DNA of 21,629 nucleotides, from positions 1 through 21,629 of the forward strand of contig CAYGVJ010000094.1 in NCBI GenBank assembly GCA_964353255.1, written 5' to 3'. Under the pieces are notes generated by a model, which had not been told where the DNA came from, did no database searches, and saw only the letters and a program-made list of their open reading frames with translations. This stretch comes from VFZS01 sp964353255. Its GTDB lineage: Bacteria > Acidobacteriota > Terriglobia > Bryobacterales > Bryobacteraceae. Positions 7,042-13,221 of the stretch are shown in pieces (position 1 is the stretch's first letter; every line of letters begins with the position of its first letter). Made by a program: the position numbers and the translations under genes.

Positions 7042-9171
7042 GTGACTGGCAGGTTTCGAGCACTCGCAGGATGCGTCTTCCTTCTGGCGCCGGCGCTGCT
7101 GGCGGCGCAACTTCCCGCCACCCCGCCCGTGCCTGCGCCCCGCCCCAGGGAGGAGTGCCCGAAGTGCATCGAAGCCCAGCGCAAGCTCGAGGTCGCCAAG
7201 ATATACCTCGCCGAGGGCCGCCTGCCCGAAGCGCGGAAGTGGCTCGAAGAGGCGGTGACCGCCGACCCGGCCAACAACGACGTCAAGGGACTTCTGGACC
7301 GCGTCTTGCAGCAGGAGAACCGCCGCAACGCAGCGCGCCAGGAGTCTGACCTGGCCGAAGCGCAATGGCAGTTGCGCAGCGGGCAGCGGGACAAAGCCTT
7401 CGAACTGGCCCGCAAGGTCGCCGAGTCTGCCCAGGACCCCGGAATCCTCAGCCGCGCCGACAAGATCCTCACCGAGGCTCGCCCCGAAAACGCCCTCAGC
7501 CAGTTGGAGATGCTCGCGCGGCAGCTCTGGTCCGGGTGGGGCTTCGGTCTTCTGGTCCTGGTCCTGTTTGGACTGGCCGTCTGGCTGATCCTGCTGCTCG
7601 CCAGGGAGCTGTATGCCGCCCTGGCGGGCCCGAACAACTGGCGGATCCGCAGCATCGAGGACAAGAACGGACTGGGAGCGGCCCAACTGGTTTTGGCGGC
7701 TTTCTCCCGGCTGGCTTCCCGCAAGCCCGTCACCCAGCCGGCTTCGGCGGGCCTGCTGAAGTTGGAGGTGCTGCCGCTGCCATCCGCAACCGGCTTGCTG
7801 CTCGAATTCGTCGAGTTCGACGGGCGGGCCCAGGCCGCCGAGGGCCTTCAACTAAGAGTGGGTGGCGTGCAGGTCGGGACGTTGACCAGACTGCCCGCCG
7901 GATTCAAGCACTGGTTTCAGGCCAAGCTGCCCACCGTGACCGGCCTCGCCTTCACCTCCCCCTCCGGGCAGGAGGTGACCGTTCGACTCACCGGCCGCCG
8001 CCGCGACCGCAGCGTCGCCACCATCAGCGCCTCGGCCAAGAGCGATGGGGTAAGCGATGCGGCCCGCGCGTCCGCAGAAAGCGCGGTGCTGAAGATCTAC
8101 TGGTGGATGGTCAGGCCCCAGGCTCCGGAGGCCGAAGCGGAAGCCGCCGAACAGTTGCGCGAAGGCTTCGACCTCCTGAGGCGCCACATGGAGGCTGAGC
8201 CGGCCGGCGTGCTAGAGCAGGCCCTGGTCAAGTTCGGCCAGGTCCGCAGGACGCTGCCCGAATTCTGGGAGGCTTACCTTTACGAAGGGGTCGCTCTGGA
8301 CTTGCTCGAACGCCACGACGAAGCGCTCCTGCGCTTCGAGTGCGTCGAGAGCCACGTCACCGTCTCCGCCCTGCGCGACAAGGCGGTCTATAACCAGGCC
8401 GTGGCGCACATGCGCAAGTTTCAGCCGGAGGAGCTCCGCAAGGCCTGCAACCTTTTTGCCAGAGTGGCTGGGCCCCGGCCCGATGTCCTCCGAGAGCCTA
8501 TCAAGGTGCTGGCCAAAGGCGGGCGCGCCAATGCCATCGCTCATTACCCCATCTTCTGGGAGTGGCTGCTGCACCGCGGCAGGACGGCGGCCACCGACGC
8601 CCAGCGCCTGGAATGGAAGCGCGCCGACGTGGGCGAAGTCTTCGCCTGGCTCAGGCAGGTCAACGAGCTGGCCAAAGAGATTGATGGCGATCTGGAGTCC
8701 ATCCGCCGCGCGCGCGACTCGGCCTGGGACGAGCAAGCGCGCCGCCAACTCGAATGGGCCAAGCTCAACGCCGTCGGCAACGTGCATCTGAACCTCGCTC
8801 TTGGCTTCCTCTGTTCTCCGCGCCCGGCCGAGTTCGATACCGTCGAGAGTGATCGCCGGCGCTTCCTGGAAATCGCCCTCGAGAGTTTCCAGGCCAGCGA
8901 GCTGCTGCTCGCGCCGGGGGTGGAGACCTTGAGCAACATCGGCGCCACTTACCTCTACATGGGCCGCGGCGCCGATGCCAGAAGCTACCTGGCCCGCGCC
9001 ATTCAACTGAATCCCGGCCGCGAGTACGCCTACTATCGCACCGCCCAAAGCTGGGACCAGGAAAACCACCGCGACAAGGTCCTGGAGGTCTTGAAGGGCT
9101 ACGGCAGACCGGTCCGCATCCCGGAATTCAGGCAGCTCTTCGAGAAATACCAGGTCCCGCTGCCGCAATAG
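7042..9171 (+). CDS. membrane TPR-repeat protein of unknown role
   Basis: A 709-residue protein. The GTG at 7042 is chosen because it begins a signal-peptide-like stretch (MTGRFRALAGCVFLLAPALL, read with Met at the GTG) with GGGA upstream; an earlier ATG at 6964 would put 26 polar residues before it and overlap the divergent gene. After the signal come a CPKC pair (about 37-40) and a helical TPR segment (KIYLAEGRLPEARKWLEEAV). One membrane helix follows (about 166-190, LLVLVLFGLAVWLILLL), then a long C-terminal part with a domain I do not recognise and more TPR-like helices near the end (ETLSNIGATYLYMGRGADAR). TPRs mediate protein binding. It may be a scaffold for the divergent signalling genes; that is an inference. 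The antiporter gene starts 17 bp downstream. Confidence 0.85.
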   Translation: MTGRFRALAGCVFLLAPALLAAQLPATPPVPAPRPREECPKCIEAQRKLEVAKIYLAEGRLPEARKWLEEAVTADPANNDVKGLLDRVLQQENRRNAARQESDLAEAQWQLRSGQRDKAFELARKVAESAQDPGILSRADKILTEARPENALSQLEMLARQLWSGWGFGLLVLVLFGLAVWLILLLARELYAALAGPNNWRIRSIEDKNGLGAAQLVLAAFSRLASRKPVTQPASAGLLKLEVLPLPSATGLLLEFVEFDGRAQAAEGLQLRVGGVQVGTLTRLPAGFKHWFQAKLPTVTGLAFTSPSGQEVTVRLTGRRRDRSVATISASAKSDGVSDAARASAESAVLKIYWWMVRPQAPEAEAEAAEQLREGFDLLRRHMEAEPAGVLEQALVKFGQVRRTLPEFWEAYLYEGVALDLLERHDEALLRFECVESHVTVSALRDKAVYNQAVAHMRKFQPEELRKACNLFARVAGPRPDVLREPIKVLAKGGRANAIAHYPIFWEWLLHRGRTAATDAQRLEWKRADVGEVFAWLRQVNELAKEIDGDLESIRRARDSAWDEQARRQLEWAKLNAVGNVHLNLALGFLCSPRPAEFDTVESDRRRFLEIALESFQASELLLAPGVETLSNIGATYLYMGRGADARSYLARAIQLNPGREYAYYRTAQSWDQENHRDKVLEVLKGYGRPVRIPEFRQLFEKYQVPLPQ

Positions 9172-9188
9172 GGGCCAGGGGTAAGCCG

Positions 9189-10388
9189 GTGACTGGCGAG
9201 CTGTTCTCAGGATTCGCGTTTCTCGCCGCCGACGCCCAGGGCGCCGCAGCCATCCCCCTGGCCATGCTCCTGGTCTTCGGCTCCGCCAAACTCCTCGCCG
9301 AGATCTGCGAACGTTTCAACCAGCCCGGCATCGTGGGGGAGATTCTGGCCGGCGTCCTGATCGGCCCCAGTGTTCTCGGGTGGATCTCACCCAACCAGTT
9401 CCTCACCACCATGTCCGAGCTGGGGGTGATGTTCCTGCTGTTCCGCGTGGGCCTGGAGGTCAAAGCCTCCGAGTTGCTGCGCGTCGGTGGCACGGCCACG
9501 CTGGTGGCCACTTTGGGCGTTGTGGCGCCGTTTTTTCTCGGCTGGGGAATCCTGCGCTTGTGGGGAGAACCGCACACCGAGTCCATCTTTGTGGGAGCGG
9601 CCATGGTGGCCACCAGCGTCGGCATCACCGCGCGGGTGCTTTCGGCCGGAGGCCTGCTTCGTAAGAGGTTCGCTCAGATCATCCTGGCCGCGGCGGTCAT
9701 CGACGACGTGCTGGGCCTGCTGGTGCTGGCTCTGGTCGGCAGCCTCGCCAGGGGCAGAGTCAACCCGCTGGAGCTGAGCTTGACCGCCGCGCTCGCCATC
9801 GGCTTCACGGTGCTGGTGGCTGCCTGGGGCAGCAAAACCATGCGGAGGTTCGTCCCCCACATGGAAGGGCGCCTGCGCGCGCAAGAAGCCCAGTTCGCCC
9901 TGGCGGTGACGCTGCTGTTTGCGCTCTCTTTACTGGCGGTCTACGCCGGGGTGGCGGCGATTGTGGGCGCCTTCCTGGCGGGCATGGCGCTGGCGGAAAG
10001 CGTCGGGCAACGCGTGCAAGACCTGGCCCACGGCGTGGCCGAATTGCTGGTCCCTTTCTTCCTGGTGGGCATAGGCCTGCGCGTGGACTTGGCGGCGTTT
10101 TTGGAGCCCTCCGTCGCGGCGCTCGCCGTCGTCATCCTGCTGGCGGCGATCCTCTCCAAGCTCGTCGGCTGCGGGCTGGGTGCATACCGCTTGGGCCGTG
10201 CGGAAGCCCTCAGGGTCGGCCTGGGCATGGTGCCTCGCGGCGAGGTCGGGATGGTGGTCGCGCAGCTCGGGCTGAGCATGGGAGTCATTCGGCAAGACAT
10301 CTACGGAGTGGTCGTATTTATGTCCGTCGCCACGACGTTGCTGGCCCCGCTGCTGCTGACAGTCGGCCAGCGTCCCAAGCGCGCTTGA
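9189..10388 (+). CDS. Kef-type cation/proton antiporter (CPA2 family)
   Basis: A 399-residue transporter of the monovalent cation:proton antiporter-2 family, with about 12 hydrophobic segments. The signature GIVGEILAGVLIGPSVLGW and the ion-site pair Asp172-Asp173 in VIDDVLGLLVLAL are present, and so is the late GMVPRGEVGMVVAQLGL motif. It probably exchanges Na+ or K+ for protons across the inner membrane. It ends right after the transport domain and lacks the C-terminal RCK/TrkA-N regulatory domain of KefB/KefC. The start is the GTG at 9189, with AGGGG upstream, 17 bp after the TPR gene; the two are likely co-transcribed. Confidence 0.93.
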   Translation: MTGELFSGFAFLAADAQGAAAIPLAMLLVFGSAKLLAEICERFNQPGIVGEILAGVLIGPSVLGWISPNQFLTTMSELGVMFLLFRVGLEVKASELLRVGGTATLVATLGVVAPFFLGWGILRLWGEPHTESIFVGAAMVATSVGITARVLSAGGLLRKRFAQIILAAAVIDDVLGLLVLALVGSLARGRVNPLELSLTAALAIGFTVLVAAWGSKTMRRFVPHMEGRLRAQEAQFALAVTLLFALSLLAVYAGVAAIVGAFLAGMALAESVGQRVQDLAHGVAELLVPFFLVGIGLRVDLAAFLEPSVAALAVVILLAAILSKLVGCGLGAYRLGRAEALRVGLGMVPRGEVGMVVAQLGLSMGVIRQDIYGVVVFMSVATTLLAPLLLTVGQRPKRA

Positions 10389-10414
10389 CTTAGTCTCTAG
10401 ACTTAGTCTATAAT
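10385..10414 (+). promoter_or_regulatory. promoter and operator of the Phd-PIN toxin-antitoxin pair
   Basis: TTGACT (10385-10390), an 18-bp spacer and TATAAT (10409-10414) form a near-consensus sigma70 promoter. A perfect 6-bp-arm palindrome TAGACT-T-AGTCTA (10398-10410) overlaps the -10. GACTTAGTCT occurs twice in direct orientation (10387-10396 and 10400-10409), 13 bp apart. This layout fits autorepression by the antitoxin. The -10 ends 9 nt before the ATG, so the mRNA would have almost no leader. Confidence 0.75.
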
Positions 10415-10423
10415 CGGCCCCAG

Positions 10424-10663
10424 ATGAATACTGCCGTCTTCAACATCCACCAGGCCAAGACTCACCTGTCGCGCCTGCTGGCCCGCGTCAGCCTCGGCGA
10501 GGAGATCACCATCGCCAAGGCCGGAAAGCCAATCGCCCGCCTGGTCCCCATCCAGCAGAAGCTCAAGGAGCGGGTGCCGGGCACGGACAAGGGGAAGATC
10601 TGGATGGCGCCCGATTTCGACGCCCCGCTGCCGGACGAGATCCTCGACGAGTTCTACAAGTGA
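10424..10663 (+). CDS. Phd/YefM-type antitoxin
   Basis: A 79-residue antitoxin. The N-terminal half has the Phd/YefM fold signature (VFNIHQAKTHLSRLLARV, then EEITIAKAGKPIARLVPI), which binds operator DNA. The acidic C-terminus (WMAPDFDAPLPDEILDEFYK) is the usual toxin-wrapping tail of PIN-associated antitoxins. No SD precedes the ATG, which fits the leaderless layout. It overlaps the toxin gene by 4 bp (GTGA). Confidence 0.92.
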   Translation: MNTAVFNIHQAKTHLSRLLARVSLGEEITIAKAGKPIARLVPIQQKLKERVPGTDKGKIWMAPDFDAPLPDEILDEFYK

Positions 10664-11046
10664 GGGCGCTTCTCGACACCCACATACTGCTGTGGTGGGC
10701 CGCAGATGATCCCCGCCTGTCCCGCCGGGCCCGGCAGGTGCTCCGCGATCCTGCCAACGAGCTTCTGTTCAGCGTGGCCAGCGCCTGGGAGCTGATGATC
10801 AAGAGCCAGGTCGGCAAGCTGACCTTGCCTGAACCCCCGGCCCGCTACATCCCCGATCGACTCTCCCGGTTCGCCATCGGGACTCTCCCGGTCGAGTTGA
10901 GTCACGCGCTCAAGCTCAGCGACCTGCCCCTCCACCACCGCGACCCCTTCGACCGCATCCTGATCGCCCAGAGCCAGGTCGAGCGTCTGCCCATCGTCAC
11001 CGCCGACCCCCAGATCGCCCGGTACCCAGTCGAGATCATCTGGTAG
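10660..11046 (+). CDS. vapC: PIN-domain toxin (VapC-like ribonuclease)
   Basis: A 128-residue PIN toxin of the subgroup paired with Phd-type antitoxins. The acidic residues Asp6 (LLDTHILLWW), Glu44 (SAWELMIK), Asp98 (HRDPFDRILIAQ) and Asp116 (IVTADPQI) are all present, so the RNase site looks intact. The GTG start at 10660 overlaps the antitoxin stop, implying coupled translation. Nothing resembling an intrinsic terminator follows directly. Confidence 0.92.
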   Translation: MRALLDTHILLWWAADDPRLSRRARQVLRDPANELLFSVASAWELMIKSQVGKLTLPEPPARYIPDRLSRFAIGTLPVELSHALKLSDLPLHHRDPFDRILIAQSQVERLPIVTADPQIARYPVEIIW

Positions 11047-11153
11047 TCGCACATCCACCGCCACCACCTCGGCGTTCGCGCCTGAGATGATCGGGTACAG
11101 CTTCTTGCTCATGTCATCCTCGTAGGGATCGAAGCCGATCCGCTTGCATTGTA
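11047..11153 (-). other. possible gene-end or gene-start relic
   Basis: On the minus strand, 11071-11047 reads EVVAVDV followed by CGA, matching 23 of 25 bases of the EVVAVEV-TGA gene end found at 19064 and 20559, with the stop codon changed to Arg. The same stretch also has TACAAT (11153-11148), AGGA (11120-11117) and an ATG (11112) opening the frame MSKKLYPIISGANAEVVAV. Beyond this the frame only runs antisense through the PIN toxin gene, so I do not call a gene. The shared bases are GC-rich and simple, so chance is possible. Confidence 0.2.
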
Positions 11154-11238
11154 CTGCTGGTTTCCGTTCTGTCGCCGGGAGGCAAAACCAGCCCCTGGAG
11201 TTTCTACATTTTGTGGCCTGCCAAGGTGACATCGTGGC

Positions 11239-11565
11239 GCACGCTTGAGCGTGCCGCGGCGAACTTCAGTTCGCCGTCCTTCCACGCACTGGACCACGAA
11301 TACCAGCGCTCGCGGACTCCGGGCTGAAGCCCGGCGCGGGCTAAAGAGCCCGCCCCACAGGGCAGAGGTAAGCTGCTGGGCCTGGTGGGGCGGCCTCTCA
11401 GGCCGCGGCCGGCTCTTAGCCGGCCCTGGTTTGGTTGCGGCTATGCCGCACTGTGCCACGGTTTCTGATCAGACCCCGCCATCCCAGAAATGTCCAAACT
11501 CCAGGGACAGGCGCCCAGGGGGCACCCGGCCTGCCGGCCGGAACGGTTCCTATCATCTAGGAACC
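11239..11565. repeat. array of nine short perfect hairpins
   Basis: Nine different perfect inverted repeats in 327 bp: 11239-11254 (GCACGCT/AGCGTGC), 11258-11275 (GGCGAACT/AGTTCGCC), 11319-11334 (CCGGGCT/AGCCCGG), 11336-11353 (GCGGGCT/AGCCCGC), 11390-11406 (GCGGCCT/AGGCCGC), 11407-11425 (GGCCGGCT/AGCCGGCC), 11436-11450 (TGCGGC/GCCGCA), 11526-11541 (CCGGCC/GGCCGG) and 11545-11565 (GGTTCCTA/TAGGAACC). Stems are 6-8 bp and loops 2-5 nt. The first six all close with T-loop-A, five of them as CT-loop-AG plus CCT-loop-AGG, yet the stems differ. No coding gene is seen here. Confidence 0.8.
11451..11499. repeat. dispersed repeat A, copy 1
   Basis: A 49-bp block that recurs at 15925-15973 with one mismatch. 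It contains TTTCTGATCAGACCCCGCC, followed by CCCAGAAATGTCC. It begins just after a hairpin, as the second copy does. No function recognised. Confidence 0.85.
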
Positions 11566-11736
11566 CGCGAAGCACGACACTAGAACCAGTGGACGCCGAC
11601 CGCAACACCAAGGTTCAGCGCTGGAAAGCACTGAGCCCGTGACGCTGGCAGCCCGTCAACACCCCAGGTTGCCCTGCCCTCTACTTCCCAACGCACCCCG
11701 CGGGGCAACTCCGCAACATCCCGGCAGCGACCTCGC

Positions 11737-11840
11737 ACATGGGCCTGGCGACTTCCCAGCGATTCGGGATGCCGAGCGCATATCCCACCGGGTAACCCTG
11801 CCTCGGACCCCTTCGTGTCCCACAACGCCGTTTCAGGCCA
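11737..11840. repeat. dispersed repeat B, copy 1
   Basis: A 104-bp block about 87 percent identical, without gaps, to 15972-16075. It lies 237 bp after repeat A here, whereas the second copies of A and B are fused. The DNA between (11566-11736) shows nothing I recognise apart from the last two hairpins before it. Confidence 0.85.
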
Positions 11841-12037
11841 GCTTTCGGATGGCCGGCCATCCGCCCTCTGCTCGGAAACGTAAACACTACGGCGTCAGTC
11901 GCGAGTGATCGTAGCGCACGTCGGCGCCCACGCTGCCAGCGTCGTGATAGGCCGGCGGCCGATCGCAACAGCGGTGGAGGTATCAGAACCTTGTGTTGCC
12001 AGCCATGAGGGTGCTACAACACTCTTAGGAGAATCTT
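11841..12037. other. non-coding leader region
   Basis: No gene is seen. AGGAGA (12027-12032) lies 5 nt before the ATG of the next gene and is a good SD. TTGTGT (11991-11996), an 18-bp spacer and TACAAC (12015-12020) may be a weak promoter for that gene. Confidence 0.4.
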
Positions 12038-13210
12038 ATGTACGAACCGTTTCGTCCCCATTTGCACCAACCGCGAGCGGCTGTCGCCGGATGGGCCTTG
12101 ATCACGTTGATGATCTCCTCGACCCTGGTGACGGTTGCCGCAAACGCGGAAACCTGCGATTCCAACCCTCCTCCGCCGCAGCCAGTGAAAATGGCGAAGA
12201 TCGCTAACTGCGGTCTGACCCCGCCCTGCCTCGTGAGCGGAGCCAGCGACGCTCCGGCGGTCAACATCACCAACAGCGGAGGCGGTGCCGCGGTTTCGGG
12301 CGTGAGCGCGACCGGGGTCGGCGTGGTCGGCGCCAATAAGACTTCGGGGAACTACGTCGAGCTTGGACGAACGGCGGGCGCCCTGCACGCGGTCGCCTGG
12401 AAGGGCCAGGCCGGGTACTTCCAGGCCCCGACGGACGACGGCATCGCGAGCGAGAGCGCGGCCAGTGGCAAGTCGGGCGTGTACGGCGCCAATTCCGACC
12501 TGAACGGCTACGGCGTTGTCGGCCGCAACACTAAGACGGCGAACTTCGGGCACCTCGGCGGCAAGGGCACCGGCGTGTATGGCGAAGGACTGTCCATGTC
12601 GAGTGTCGGCGTATGGGGTAAAGGCACAGGGACCGGCGTCCGCGGAGAGGGTTTCGTCGGTGTCACGGCGCTCGCAAACGGTGACAAGGGTATGGGCCTT
12701 TACGCCGAGGGGGGCATCAACGGAGTGGCCGCCGTTTTCCGCGGCAACATCTTGGTGAAGAGCGTGAAATCTGGCAACATAGTCCTCGAACTGGGCGAGG
12801 GCCTCGATTATGCCGAGGGCTTCGGCGTATCGGCGCAGACAGAAATCCGCGCGGGATCCGTGCTCGTAATTGACCCCGAACACCCAGGCAAACTTGCCCT
12901 GAGCACGGAACCGTACGATCGCAGAGTGGCGGGGATTGTCGCCGGAGCCAAGGGCCTGCACTCTGGCGTCAGGCTCAGCGCCAGTCCATCCGATTATCCG
13001 GTCGCGCTAGCAGGCCGTGTTTATTGCAGCGTAGACGCGAGCTACGGTGCGGTTTCCCCCGGCGACCTATTGACCTCGTCCCCCACACCCGGACACGCCA
13101 TGGTCGTCAAGGACTACCCCCGGGCGCAAGGCGCCATCCTCGGTAAGGCAATGGAGCGGCTGGCGATGGGCCAAAAGGGGCAGATCCTGGTTCTGGTGAC
13201 GTTGCAGTGA
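12038..13210 (+). CDS. secreted Gly-Val repeat protein with tail-fibre-like C-terminal domain
   Basis: A 390-residue protein. A hydrophobic segment (about 15-35) ending at ANA-E looks like a signal peptide. The middle (about 85-235) carries GVxG-type repeats (GVGVVG, GVYGAN, GYGVVG, GVYGEG, GVWGKG, GVRGEG), typical of beta-helix or tail-fibre-like shafts. The C-terminal about 120 residues (LDYAEGFGV, PYDRRVAGIVAGAKGLHSGV, GRVYCSVDASYGAVSPGDLL, TPGHAM, GAILGKAMERL) form a domain I recall from secreted and fibre-like proteins of many environmental bacteria, with no defined activity. AGGAGA precedes the ATG. The C25 peptidase gene starts 11 bp downstream, so the two are probably one operon and may be exported together. 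Confidence 0.85.
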   Translation: MYEPFRPHLHQPRAAVAGWALITLMISSTLVTVAANAETCDSNPPPPQPVKMAKIANCGLTPPCLVSGASDAPAVNITNSGGGAAVSGVSATGVGVVGANKTSGNYVELGRTAGALHAVAWKGQAGYFQAPTDDGIASESAASGKSGVYGANSDLNGYGVVGRNTKTANFGHLGGKGTGVYGEGLSMSSVGVWGKGTGTGVRGEGFVGVTALANGDKGMGLYAEGGINGVAAVFRGNILVKSVKSGNIVLELGEGLDYAEGFGVSAQTEIRAGSVLVIDPEHPGKLALSTEPYDRRVAGIVAGAKGLHSGVRLSASPSDYPVALAGRVYCSVDASYGAVSPGDLLTSSPTPGHAMVVKDYPRAQGAILGKAMERLAMGQKGQILVLVTLQ

Positions 13211-13221
13211 AGGGCCCGGCC

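Noticed and set aside
11239..11565. CRISPR array
   Set aside because: The hairpins differ in sequence and spacing, and there are no constant repeats or cas genes.
12014..12961. 315-codon minus-strand frame under the Gly-Val repeat gene
   Set aside because: It is antisense to a gene with signal peptide, SD and recognisable repeats; no motif of its own.
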